Part shown: positions 37,941 through 50,247 of the stretch, in pieces
Layout of the letters: each line of letters opens with the position of its first letter
Numbering within the stretch: the stretch's first letter is position 1
Source of the DNA: Toxoplasma gondii ME49
Lineage: Eukaryota; Apicomplexa; Conoidasida; Eucoccidiorida; Sarcocystidae
Length of the DNA: 64,000 bases
Assembly: GCF_000006565.2 (NCBI RefSeq)
Contig: NC_031478.1
Location: forward strand, 6,286,212 to 6,350,211
Reading direction: 5' to 3'
Program-made: the position numbers and the translations under genes
The notes under the pieces: generated by a model
The model's input: the letters and a program-made list of their open reading frames with translations, nothing else
Databases searched by the model: none
Told to the model about the DNA's origin: nothing

Positions 37941-39930
37941 GGTGTATTTGACAAAGCATGTTCAGAACCAGAATGATGTGATTCCTTCCAGATTTTTGGC
38001 CACGATGGAGGGATGTAGACGAGAAAGGGTCGGCGGGGCCGCACCCTCGCGGTGCATTCGGACGTGAGCGTTAATGAGAAAACTTGATCACATCTCAAAA
38101 GTGCAGGGATATGAAATTTCATTCTGTGGCCGCTGAATCACCGCCTGCGACTTGACTCTTTTTATGAAGTGGGAGGTACAAGTTGCTTCTGAAGGATATC
38201 TATACGCTAGAGGAATTTGGAGTACACAGGTCATGCAGCTAAGAAATCAAAATTATAAGATATTAGATGCAGAGCACACTGACGAAATATAAGGTAAGGT
38301 TTACAGCGACACGTGTATGGGACGGACGTCTTGTCCGCTCCACAAAGCCGCCGCGTGATTTCGCCCGCAGCTCATCAACTGCAACAGTCTGTGTTTACGG
38401 AACCACATGCTTGTGCACATATGAATATATATATATATATATATTTATATATTTATCTGTATATAGATATGGAGGAACCGTCTGAGTTGTATTCGACTAG
38501 CAAAAAGCTAAATCAAGAGGTACGTAGTTTCTATCTATGTATGTATGTATCGGTCACCGTGACAGGTATCCCAAACGCCTGATGGATGGGAACGTGTTTC
38601 ACAAAAGTCCCCGCGAAACATTGGGGAAGAAATCGCAGAACACGTGTGAGAAAGCGAGGAGAAAACGTGCGAGCCCTCTCAGGAAGCTTTATGCATGTCA
38701 GTAGGGAGCGATGACGCCGCACGCGTTTCCAGCATCCCTCCGATTCCTCAGATTTCTCTGTGAAGACGCCCTGTGCTGTGGCTAGAATGGGTCCACATTT
38801 TCGACTGTAAGACGAAAAACGCGCTGGCCACAAAGTGACAGAAACGAATTACGCGTCCCACGAAGCCTCTCAGTTGCGGTGAGGAACAAACTGTTTACGC
38901 AAATGTCCGGTTGTTTGAGGAAAAACAAATGGGACGTGGACAGAGAAACACCAACACCTGATTGCCTATATGGTCTCACCAGCAAACACATGCCACGCCC
39001 ACTGCAGATCACACGGAGAACTCTACGTGTGTCTCTTGACACATTTGTCAGTTCCATTTTTAGGATATTAGGCATAAATTTCCGTTGTTCGAGCTCTGTC
39101 CATGTGACAGGCATAATCGACCTCCTCGAAAGGTCGCAAACGGCTCCAGAGGAAACCTACGGCACTCACAAAAGGCCGCAGCTTTTCCACACACGCATCT
39201 GTCTTCATCGACGGTGTCCACACATTCACGCATATGCATTTTCATCGATCCCCCCTTCTCGACCTGCAAAGCGGAGCTGCAAAAAAGACCTCCGTGTACT
39301 TGCAGTCGTACGCAGAGAGATACCTTGCTTGCACACCATAAGGTGTTCCGGAATATTCCTAAGAGAGACACACATACCTTTCGTATCCCACGATGCTGGC
39401 CGTACTCACAGACAACAGTCTGTCACTGCCGTCTTCAGTTGCACCCCTCACTACTTTGCCTTTACTCCCTACGACTTGATTTCTGGACTGCCGGTTGTTT
39501 TGTCGGCTATGTTGTCGTCCGCGAAAAGTTAATCTCATGCACTCATTTCATTTTTGGTTACACAATTTGGAAACATAGAGACTCACAAATTCCTCTCGGG
39601 GCGCCGGTCTACTCACTCTACGCACGTCAGTGTGTGTGTTCCGGCCATCTGCCTCTGTCTCTTGTCATCTGCTTCTTTGAAACGAAGTAGACAGTTGAAA
39701 GTTGACACTCTCTCTAACTTGACTGCAGCGGTTCGACTATTCTTCAGAGTAACTCGTTAATATTCTGGCTATGTGCCTGTGGATGCTCAGCCGAAATCGA
39801 AAGAAACCTCCGATCGATGGTCATGCGTTCCCTTTTCGTCGCCGCTCGCTTACCAGTACCTCCTTACGGTTTAGTTCTTACCCCCCGTGAACCCTGCCTT
39901 CGCTCTCTCTTTTGTTCGTCTTCTCCCTCC
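37941..39930. other. Convergent intergenic region
   Basis: This lies between the 3' ends of the ankyrin gene (+) and the secretory protein gene (-). A 217-codon + frame (38879-39532) starts at GTG and has no motif. A - frame at 39060-39371 contains a small Cys cluster (CVCGKAAAFCEC) but no clear splice sites. Neither is called. A (TA)n tract lies at 38425-38444. Confidence 0.4.
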
Positions 39931-42900
39931 TCACGAAGCACTCATGCCGCTCATTTGGTGCGCATAAGCGGTCATAAGTGGGTACGCATAATTTCCGGAA
40001 GACGTTGTGATAGGTCCAGCAGGTGAGTGATATTGGAGAAACCCTCCACTTGCATACTCAGGAGCAGGATTCCCGGCTGCGACAGACTGAGTCAGCGCGA
40101 CATACGGTGGGACCACCGAGTACGTGTGGCTATATGTGTGAGGTTCCACAGCAGTAAATCCGTTCTGGAAATTCTCTGCAGTGTCTCCGAGAGGGTACCC
40201 TCTTCCATTGTACCCCGCATAATATCCATAATGTTGGGTCCCGGCTGTATGGTCGGGTGGTTTGTCGCCTGCGGCACTTTGTGGAGTTTGCTGGAGAGTT
40301 CCTGCGCTTCGCCCGTAGGGAAGGGCCCATAGATCACTCCCGCTTTGCATGCGTTGCCGCTGGCGTTCCTGTTGCTGTTGATGTCTGGACAGGACATCTA
40401 CGGCTACGTCAAAGCCCGTCCCGATGACGTTCGATATCACGTTCGCTGGTTCTTCGCTTTTCTTCGCATTTCGCAACCGCTGCTCTTCCTTCGCTTGCCT
40501 CTGCTTGGCCTCACTCACTCCCGCGGCGGAGGCGAAATCGCTGAAATCGAAAGGGTCGGCTTTGTTCGTTAACTGGTACTCCACACCTTGCATGTTTATT
40601 CCTCCCTGACTACCAGAACGTCCTTCCCCCTCTCCGCCAGTCTCGAGAAGCAGCACTGCGGCGTTCGCTGCATGGTTCTTGCTAGTTCCTGTTTCCCGTT
40701 TAGATCGGGCCTCCTGGCCTTCGACAAGCGCGCCGCTTGTGCTATGATTTTGCATTCCCACGGCGTCTGCCTCGAGTCCGCCCTTTGCGTTGAGCGAGGT
40801 TGCCGCTTCCTCGAGAACATTCACAAGTTTCGCCAAGGGGTCATCGGGGTTGCTGTGTCTGTATGCCGTGAACCCTTCGATGAACTGCGAAGCTTGCTCG
40901 CTTCCTTCCTGAACACGCGCGCTGATCTGATTCGCGTTGTGCAAAAGCACGCCTGCGTTGACAACTGCAGGGGCCACCACGCCGGTCGTCGCTGCGCGGA
41001 GGACGCCGTCAACCACGCCGGTAAGAGGACTGAGCAACGCGGCATTTCTCGCAGGTGGCGGAGCTTGACCTGGAAAGTTCGGAGAAGTTCGAGGGTATCC
41101 GTTGCCGAAAAGCAAGCCGGCTGGAGAAAGCGGTAGTGCGACCGAACCCAGCTGTAGCGGCACGAGAGGCTGAAGTTCAAGCGGCTGAAGCACTGCAGGC
41201 ACTTGGCCGTTCTGCATGTCAGTTAGGGAGGGTGATGGCGGAGCGCCAGGAAAGGAGGGAACTGACGGATACAGAGCTGTCCATGCTTTGTCGTTCGGGT
41301 CCAATGGAAAGAGAGAACCATACGAGAGTGTTTGCGGGAGCGTGAAGACCAGATCGACGGGATGTTGATGTGGCCCCTCATTTTGAGAGAATCCTTCCGG
41401 CGCAGGCATCTGAGGAAAAGCAGGAGCATTGCCATGCATATCTACCCACGTGTTGTTGAACAATGGCGAACTGGACGCTGGTAGTTTTGGTGAGTCAACC
41501 GCAGCAGAGGTACCTTCATCTCTTCCATCAGCAGTCGGAGCATAGAGAGCAGAGCTTGCATTTGCATGCTGCAGGGCAGGGGGAATTCCAGGCTGCTGAA
41601 TGCCAGACTTGTTCTCTACAAGAGGATCTCTGTTCGCTTGATTTGAGAGTTCGGAAGAAACATATTGTGTCAGTGCATCTTCGCCTGGGCGCAAACGCAC
41701 AGATAAATGGCACTCGAAGTGAAGACCCTCACTGAAGACAACAGTTCAAATGGAACGGCAGATGCACGGAGGCACACACGCCTTTTCGCACCTTTCGTAG
41801 TGCTTGGGGCGGACGTGAGAAGAAACAGGCTCGACCCTAGAGGAGAAGACAAGAACGGCATTTTGGTTGGTATGGTCTTGTTCACAAGTTGCCTTGGAGT
41901 AGAATCTGATGTGTTTGGTCACTCTCGCTGTCAGAGACAAAGAACAATGCACCTCTTGAGGTGCCCGTACCATGTGTGAATGGAAGCAAAACCGACAGTA
42001 ATGGCGAGCGCCAAATCGTTTTTTACCCATGCATCGAAACAAGTCTCTCGCTTCGAGCACGCCGCAGCGTCTCATTTAACGATTTCACTAGTCTTACTGG
42101 CTTTTGCACGTATTGCAGCGTCGTAGGCGAGCAGCTGCTCGACTTCTTCGTTACTGAGACCAGAGAGGTATGAGCGAAGCGCATCGAGATAGTACGCTGG
42201 CAACTGCTTTTTCTGGTCTTGTGTAAGAAGCTCGTCCAGAATAAGAGACACTTTCTCCTCATTTCCCTTGTTCGTTGACGGGGCAGAACGGGACATAGAA
42301 CTGTTGCCTGAGTGAGCAGGGACCTGGGTCTCGTTTTGTGGTGACACTGACGTGTCCAGTGGAATGGCTGTTGGCGTCGGGGAGGACGAGGAATTCGGAC
42401 CTGCCGGGAACGGCGAAGAAATAGCGGGGGACGACGGTGAGTGGCGGTTACCGCGTGTTCCTGTGACTCTCTCGATCTGTTTTGTCGCCTCCCGAACCTC
42501 TGCCTCTGTTGTCAGGAGGGGTGAGCTCTCCTGGGACTGCTCCAACCTATCTGCGCTAGGCGCCTCTATCTGGAAATTTATGGACGATATTATTTCTCCT
42601 TCACTCTGACCCGCGTGTCCAGCATCTTCCTTCGGTGCAATCGTCTTCGGCTCTTTTGCTCCGAGGAAATGAGGAGACACGTCTTCATTCGCTCCCTCCT
42701 TGATCTGTTTCTCGTCATCTCTGTCGTTTTTAGGTAGGTCACTTTCTTGTTGGTGGATCTCCACCTCTGCTAATCCTGTCCGTGCCTCCGTTTCATGCGT
42801 CTTCTCGGGAGCCTCCTCTGTGGCAAAGACAGGAACGGCATGGGGATGCCTCTTGGAAGGTGTCCCAACATAGAATGTGGAACATGAGTAGAGAATGAGC

Positions 42901-43046
42901 AAAACCTTTATCAGGCGACTGACTTGAGGAAAGCATACATTCTTGGAGTTACGCTTCTTAGGAAACACTAGCATCTTCGCGCCTAACAGTCCTCGAGCAG
43001 GACTTCCAGCCTCCTGGGAGATGGAGAAAACGGATTCTTTGATCAT
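39931..43046 (-). CDS. Secretory protein with Tyr-rich C-terminus, function unknown
   Basis: Two long frames join through a strong donor (A/GTAAGAC) at 42098 and an acceptor at 41684, with matching phase. Exons 43046-42098 and 41684-39931 give 900 residues. A hydrophobic stretch (IKVLLILYSCSTFYV) at 46-60 looks like a signal peptide, more so if translation starts at Met25. No RRL motif is seen nearby. Residues 70-290 are acidic and low complexity; 295-315 are helical (EEVEQLLAYDAAIRAKAS). Exon 2 is Pro/Gln/Asn-rich, with a short helical section around TGVVDGVLRAATTGVVAP, and ends in about 120 residues rich in Tyr, Gly and Pro (YGYYAGYNGRGYPLG). That composition recalls secreted matrix or wall proteins, but I recognise no family. 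Dense-granule or wall location is a guess. Confidence 0.75.
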
Positions 43047-44807
43047 TTTAATGCAGCAAAAATCGCGGTTCTAACCGTTTAACGTAAGTAGATAGAGGAT
43101 TACCACGACCCCGAACGTGGGGAACAATAGACGAATCCACCTTAAACCAAAACCGTCTCCGGTAACTGAGATAGAAAGCAATACCTTTGCTTGAAACTCC
43201 TGGGAGCAAAAAATTTCGAAGGCTACACTGTCGATGCAGAAAGAGACTTGAGATGCAAACCTGCCAATTGAGAAAGTGTTCCTCTGACCGGAGGGGACCC
43301 CAACCAGGGATGCTCACGTTTGTGGAGAGCGGCAGGAACAACCCACTGAAAAATGCTTATCTGCCGTTTGCCTTTTCCTCCTGATCCTTACAGTTGATTC
43401 GGTTTGTTTTAGCACTTGGTGAACCTGGAAGATAAATCAAGCACCGATGGAACATATCACCTGCTATACAGCACAACAAGAAGACAGAACAATACAGTAG
43501 CATGGATGGGTGCGAAATCGAAACTAGCGGAAGTAAGAAAAACTCGCAGTGGCTTTCGCGTCACCTGATGCGAATAAAGAATGCATAAACGAGTGCTGGA
43601 ACACGAAGAGAGCGAACATTGTGTCGGAGAGTGCTCTGAACACCAGCACAAAAGACGAAAGGTGACGTGTCAGTGAGCGAAACAATTCAGCCCTACGATA
43701 GACAGTGCGGAGCAAAAATGCGTTCTACTTCTCTTGGCGTGTTCGTCTAAAAGGCCATTTGTTTAAGCCACTCCTTTATATGCAACCTCCGGCAGACTAA
43801 CCACACACTTCACACAAAACAGATAGCCCAGACGATGGAGTCGTGGTGTTCCGGTCAGGTCTTGCGACTCAACCAGTCGTGTGATATACTAACCAGCATG
43901 AAAACGATTTTCGTCTTTTGCCAGCGGTATAGAGCAGACACCCGATGTCTGTCTGCATTTCTCTCAGTTTCCTCTCTCGTCGGTCGAGAGTAGGTTTGCG
44001 ATGGGCATTATCCCCTGGATAACCGGACGAACACGTCGAGCTTTCTTTTGACTATTCGTGACAAGAATGCTTCTGTTCTCTGTAAAGAAGACTGGCACAG
44101 TCGACGCCACAAAGAGGCGTTTTCGGAGAACCCCGTGGCCGGAGGAAATCCGTGATACAAGGGAACCGAATGGCACGCTGACGTCACACTAACAGACGGA
44201 TGCCTTCAATCTGTGTTTGCTTCACTTACGCGAGACCTTGCGTATAATTGATTTCCTGCCACCCAAGGCTTAGCTCAAGTGTCTCGAAACCGATGTGTTA
44301 CATCATATGGTATCATTCTGGTTAGTACAAATAGGCTAAGTGATATGTGGATCCCAGTCTCAATATGCTTTCGACAAGTACAGGTGTTGGCTCCGCACAG
44401 AGTTCTCACATACTGCTTAGTATCCGTGTGTTCACTGTAGTGCCTCAACTATTGTTTCGTCATTCAACCCGTTTCGCGGGGTAACCAGCCCAATTTCGTG
44501 GATCGTTGTGGCGCTCTAGAATTCTTAGTCAACGACCACTGTCAGCATGGGGCCTCCAAATTAGCTGTACGTGGTTGGAGGATATGCTATTCGTGAGCGA
44601 GAATCATACTTGGCGAAACGCAGCGGCCGCAGACTCTTCACAAAGCGAGTTATTTCGTATAAAGGTTCCGAAACCATCACAATAAACACCAGCCTTCGGG
44701 CGTTCACCTCTGCGGTCATTTGCTGCACGTCTCCCGATCGTCTTTCCCACCGTCCCCCCTGCATGCTGTTTTCGTCTTTCGTTACCGGTTTCTTCCTGGA
44801 TGCGTCT
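43047..44807. other. Upstream region of the secretory gene, no supported gene
   Basis: This lies between the secretory gene's start and the stop codon of TFIIH p52, both on the - strand. It should contain the promoter of the former and the 3' UTR of the latter. Only short frames occur and none has convincing motifs. Confidence 0.4.
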
Positions 44808-47800
44808 TCACGCTTTTCCAGCCTGCTGCTTGATGATGGAGTCTCTAACGTCGCGTATTTTTTCCACCATCTCGGGTTTGTAGTCGGCGTGGATGGCAAG
44901 GTACTTTTCCTTCTGCATCCACTCCCGGAATTCCTCACTGTTTGGGTCTTCCGGCCAGGGAGTGAAATAGATGGCAAAATTTTTGCCTACGGCCCACCGG
45001 ACACTTCTCTGAAAGAGTTCAGGCATGAATTGAGCGTCCCATTTTTTCAGAAGCACCGCAGGATACAGCGAGAGGCGCATGCGTTCGGCCTCCCACATCC
45101 GCAGCTGTATCGTCACGTTTTCCGGCAGCAGTGGAGCGTTCGTGCGCAGTTTCCTCTCCAACACAACAGGGTGGGCGTGGGCCTCAAGAAATCGAATGAT
45201 CTGGTCCGCTGTTATCCCGCTCTTGTACGCAGCGAGCACGGACGCTCGAGTGAGAATGCCCACAATGAGATTCGGCATGCGGGCTTGAAGCTCACAGAGA
45301 TGAGACAGAACGGACAACTGCAACGCCGATGCGGTGTACACGTACACCTTGAAGTTGCTCTGCACAAGCATGCCTGCCTCCATGCCCATCATGGAGAGCG
45401 GAGACGAAGAGACAGATGACGTCGAAAAGCTAAGCAGAAGCGATGAAGAGTCGGGTGACCTTGACGAATGATTAAGCCTGAAAGAAACCCACAGTACAGA
45501 CCCACGAAACCGTGACTCTCTCCCACACCCCGAGAGGCTCCGACATTGCTCTATGTCTCAACGCCTCGGCCTGCCCTTTGTCGTACACGTTTCATCCAGT
45601 GCCAACGTCTTTGAACTTGTTTTCTACCCCTGAATATCCGTAGTCCTCTTCAAAACCAGTTGCGTGGTTCCGTCCGAAACGAAAGACCGGCAAGCGTCTC
45701 TTCCACTTCTCCCCAGGCCCTGTCAATCACCTTATCTCCCCCGCAACCCAAAGCGTCTCCCCGTTGGTTGCTACATTCCGACAGATTCTTGTTAGCAGGA
45801 AAGTTTGTGGTAGACACACCTCAGACCACCGAACCCTGAGCTTCAGGCAACTGTCTCGCTCTTACCGTGCGGGGTCGCATACGTCGTCGTCGCGAACGAG
45901 AGGGAAAAAGGTGACATCCAGAACAGAAAGCGATTCTGCCTCCCCGCCGCCCTCCTGAAGTTTCCCGCCGCTAAGGCCCGCCGGGCAGTGCATGCCCTGC
46001 CCCTGCGAACCAGCTGGACCTGGCGGGCCTCGCGAAGCGCCCGGCTGTGAGGGGGTCGCGAAGCCTGGTGTCCCTTGGGCTCCAGGCCCTCCGCCTGCTG
46101 CGCCCGTACCGGAGAAGCTGTATCCGCCTTTGTCTGGACGAAGAAGAAGGGCGTACGGCGCCGCCAAAACAAACGCAGCGGAAGTGGGAGGCGCCCAGAC
46201 GAGGCCAATGTTTATGGCGAAAGTGATAAAGCGCCGTTGAGCAGACGACAAATGCCGCACAGAGATCGGCTGGCCCACAGACGACTGACCCAGCGCAAGA
46301 ATCAACAGAAGAACTTCTTTCATCTGAAAACATCAAGGAGACATGGCACGCGAGGCAGAGACAATTCAACACGAACAAACACACAAACCTCCAACAGAGC
46401 AGGATACACGACAGTCGAAACCATAACAGAGTGAATGAGAGAGTCGCCGAAACTGTACAAGACCACGCGCACCAGTTGCAATATATATGCATATATATGT
46501 GTACTTTAAACAAATACACGGTACTTCCCTGATACACATCTTTGATTTTTCTTTCCTTGCCTACATCGTTAGTGGCGGCTTCAATTCGATTTGCTGATCC
46601 GCCCTCTCTGTTGTCTTCTTTCGAGAGCTCCCCCGCCCTGTGCGGAGCGCCAGCCTGGCCCACAGCCTGTCGCTTCCCGCAGCTGCTGCTTTTCTCTCTG
46701 TCTGAGCCTCCAGAGGCAGGCGCAGAGTTTGGGCCACTGCTGCGGCCGCCTGCATCGTGGGCGGCGTTTGTGAGGACTCCGCCGTCGAGAAGAAAAAGAA
46801 ACTCGACGACCAGAGAGTTGACCTGCGACTTCAGATCTTTCAAAATCCACGAAAAGGCTTCGCGGGACATCGCAGCCGCCGAGGTCGGCGCCGTCGGCGA
46901 CGGCGGGCCTCCGTAGGCAGCCTGAGAGACCGAAGGCGCAGGAGCCACAGTGGGCAATGCCAACAGGGAACGACGCGACTTAGTTCGACGACACAAAAGC
47001 CGCCGGCGACTCAAAACCTGCACAGAAACCATCCAACGAACTCGGCACCGAATTAAACACATGCAGACCTACAAATACATCTCTTTTCCCATGTATGCAT
47101 ATTCATATACCTAGATAGATGGTAAATGTGTGTATCACCTTCGGGGATACATGGAAACTTGACGCATGTGCCCGTGGCCGCTGAAGAAATTCTGCACGCA
47201 AATCTTCCTTTGCGGGAAGCAGCGTCTATTGCAGCACCTCGTCCAGGCGCCACCGCGCCCTTGAGTTCTTGGCGTCTCCACCAGCCACTTGTTTGCACCT
47301 GCGTTTGTCTTTCTCCTTTTCCCTTCCAGGTCTTCTCCAATCGACCCCTCCTACATCTCCCCCTCTACGTCCCCACAAGTGTGGATGTACGTTTTCACTT
47401 CAGTCTGCATCTACGCGGGTGCATCTGCGTGTCTTTCTCTAGTTCACGCGTGCATGTGAAGTCTACCTCGGCGTACCTTGACGAGATCTTCGCAAGGCCC
47501 TGGGGTAGAGAGCTTGTCTGATTTCCTTCGTTTTTTTCCAGTTCCCAGATGCTGCCCGTCTGCCGTGTGTCCTCGGTCGTCGCCCTTTGTGCGAGTCTCT
47601 TCGGCCTCGGCTTCCCTCGCGGCGCCGCCTCGCTCCTCGCTGCATGCGAACGAGCCGCGCTCGCCCTCGACTATAAACCGCAGCAGGGCGTCCCACTGCT
47701 TTCTGCTGTGGTTGACCAGCTGGCTCTTCGTCGGGAACTGGAAGCTCCCCTCTGCAGGGACTCTGAGGAACGGCGCCGCCGGGCGCGAAGGCCCGCCCAA

Positions 47801-49291
47801 AACGTACTGCAGAAGCGTCTGCTTCAGAGGCGCCGCGAGCGAGTACTGCGTCGTCAAGTGCTGAGCCTGGTGGCTCCCCTGGCGTCCCGAAGAAGACGGT
47901 TGGTGAGGTGGCGAGGCAGCGCGGGCGTCGGCGGGGTGCCCTGAGGAAGCGCGTGCTTTATCGGCAGCGCCGTGTCTGGACGGCGAGTCCTGGACGGAAG
48001 TGACCAGCATGCGACAAGGAGAGACGAGGCGCTGAAGAGAACGGCGGAGGTCGGCGGCGCTGCCGGGCGCGACCCAAAGCCGCATCGCTCTCTCGCTCAC
48101 ATGCTGCTGAATAAAGAGGAGACGCAAGACGATCAGTCTGTCCAGCTCGCACAGCGACGCGAAACATGCCACGCACCCCGGCGTGAAGGAGAAGAGGTAA
48201 TGCCGAATCGCCGCAGGCAAAGAGAAGATGTAGTCGTACAGGCCAATGCTGCAGCAAGCCAGACGGAGGGAAGCAGGAGAGATACAGAGAGAGACGGAGC
48301 ACCTAGACGAGAAGTCAGCCGCACGCAAGCCCAGATGCTGAGAAGGAAGCCAAAGTGTGGGGGCACGGTGAGCCACACAGACAACGGGAAACCTCCATCG
48401 CTGACACACACGCGAACAGCCACCGTTCAAGTTCCCGATATACGCAATGACGCGTGTATATATACAGGCGGCATCCAAAAAGAAAGGACAGATGTGAGAC
48501 ATGCATGCTTTCTGTTCTCTAATTCATTCTTAGTTCTCCATGCGTTGGAGCCGATGAGTGTGTGCGCAGCAATGCTTCTCCTCTCTTCTTCCTCTACCGT
48601 TTGCGCCACGAACGCTCTCAGCACCTTCATCTCCCTGCATTTGTTCACGTTCCCGCGCCTCGCACAAGCCTCTATGTAACCAGACTAGAAACCTCCTGTC
48701 GAGCTCTCCACATCCAGCGTTTGTCTCTACTCTCCTCCCCCTTGCTCTCTCCTTACTCCTGCACTTGCCTGCCTCTCTCTCCCTTCTCCCCTCGGCTCAC
48801 CGTGCTGCCCTGATTGTCAACTTCCTCGCTCCCTCTTCCGTTTCGCCTTCCTCCCTGCTCAGCCTTTCTTCTCGTCTCCTCTGTTCTCTCGTCCTTCTTC
48901 TCTTCCTCTGTACTCCTCTACCTTCCCTCCTTTCTTTCCCTCTTCTCCGCTCTTCTTCCTTCTCTTCCTCTCTTCTCTCCCCTCTCCCTTTCCTTCTGTC
49001 CTTCTTTCGCACTCGTCCTCCTTCCATGATCTGTCTATTTCCTTACTTTTCCACGTAGCTGGCGCCGCCGCGATGGCCGCCGCCTCTGTCGTGGCCGGCG
49101 CCGAGAGCTGCATGAGAGCGGGGGAGGGCGCGAGCAAAGGAAGCAGCGCCTTCGCGGTTCACTGCGCATAGAGGAGAAGAAAGGTGAGCGTCTCGAGTCT
49201 GCGCGAGAGCCGACTCCTCAGACCGACCTGCAGACGCGGAACTCGCGTCCGACGAGCTCTCCCGAGACGGATGGGCCATCGCCCCCACCAT
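44808..49291 (-). CDS. GTF2H4: TFIIH core subunit p52 / Tfb2 (GTF2H4)
   Basis: In TFIIH this subunit anchors and stimulates the XPB ATPase in promoter opening and nucleotide-excision repair. Exons in transcript order: 49291-49047, 48248-47477, 47017-46565, 46323-45866, 45477-44808; phases agree and give 865 residues, against about 460 in human. Recognised blocks: LYDYIFSLPAAIRHYLF near the N-terminus; RLIVLRLLFIQQHVSERAMRLWV; RKQWDALLRFIVE; MKEVLLLILALGQSSVGQPI (about 491-510); and the C-terminal XPB-binding region with NFKVYVYTASALQLSVLS, SGITADQIIRFLEAHAHP and QLRMWEAERMRLSL. The excess length is low-complexity insertions, including a Gly/Pro-rich stretch at about 554-606. The last four exons are secure. 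The first exon is inferred from phase and an ATG only. Confidence 0.87.
48560..49046. other. Pyrimidine-rich block in p52 intron 1
   Basis: Nearly 500 bases of the + strand are C/T-rich, so the p52 transcript would be purine-rich here. This is opposite to the sense-strand bias of many introns in the window. It ends on the + strand in a good acceptor-like sequence (TTCCACGTAG at 49049-49058). Confidence 0.5.
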
Positions 49292-49557
49292 GCTGCCAAC
49301 TTACTGAGGCAAAGAGAAGAAGAGCGCAAGTAGGAGATGAAACCAGACGACAGAAGTCGAGGAGAAAGGGGAGCAGGGGAGGAGAACGAGAAGAAGAAGG
49401 AGGGAAGCGACCAGGAAAGGAGGAGCGATAGGACGGATCGCGGTGAGCTGCGAAGCGCCAGAGGAAGAGGACGGGGACAGAAACAGACAGAGACAGACCA
49501 GCAGTCCTCTCTCGCCGCATCTCCCAGACACCTGGAACGCTGGTACGGAGAAAAAAT

Positions 49558-50247
49558 TCAGTTCGAAACGGCCCATGCAGAGGACGCTACAACCCAGCCT
49601 GTTGTGAATGTGAGCTGGCAAAAAAGCTAACCAACGGAGGGCGGAGAGCGGCTAGCAGGGAAGAAAATGACGAGAAGGAGACTTGCCGCTTCTGCAGAGG
49701 CCCTGCATGAGCCTTGGACGTCATCCATCGAGAGCCGAGCCTCTTGAAGAAACTCTCTGGCAGTCCTCACAAAGAAGTTGCGGCACACAGAAGTCACTGA
49801 AACGGAAGACAACACGCAGCAAAACAGTTAGGTAAGAGGCATACGAGGAGACCTACAGATGATGCATGTAAACCTCGAGAACTGGAGAGGACGCGCCATC
49901 TCGATGGGTTGTTGCTTCTCCCAAGGCCTGTCTCATCTGGACAGCAACGGAAGAAACGTGGAACGAAAGTGAAGTGCGACAGAGGATCGAGGGCGAAGCA
50001 GAGCGCCGGAGAAAAGAAGAACCGGGGACGGCGGTAAAAGGAGAACGCCGCCGAAAATCGGCGAAAGACGACAGACAAAGAGGAGGGGAGGACAGACCTG
50101 AAAAACGGGAAATAAGAGGGAAGAACACAAGAAGTGAAGAGCGAAAAATTCTGGACGCCGTCGAGTGTCTCTCCAGTCTTCACCGGGACCTTTTTGCGCC
50201 GCATGCAAGCCAGCGAACGCCGCGAAGTTCGTCAGAGAGAAGGCCAT
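49558..50247 (-). CDS. Tentative small protein, three exons
   Basis: Exons 50247-50184, 49796-49683 and 49598-49558 keep a consistent phase and give 72 residues, starting MAFSLTNFAAFAGL, continuing VCRNFFVRTAREFLQEARLS and ending in AVSN. The middle exon has a good acceptor (CCGTTTCAG) and reads like an amphipathic helix. The second donor (A/GTCTCC) is weak. Size and basic-amphipathic character would suit a small organellar or complex-assembly protein, but I recognise no family. It lies just upstream of TFIIH p52 on the same strand and could instead be part of that gene's 5' end. Confidence 0.33.

Noticed and set aside
39060..39371. - frame with a Cys cluster (CVCGKAAAFCEC)
   Set aside because: The cysteine spacing fits no zinc-binding family I know, and no start or acceptor is convincing.
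38879..39532. 217-codon + frame in the convergent intergenic region
   Set aside because: It begins at GTG, has no domain or signal peptide, and shows no supporting splice context.
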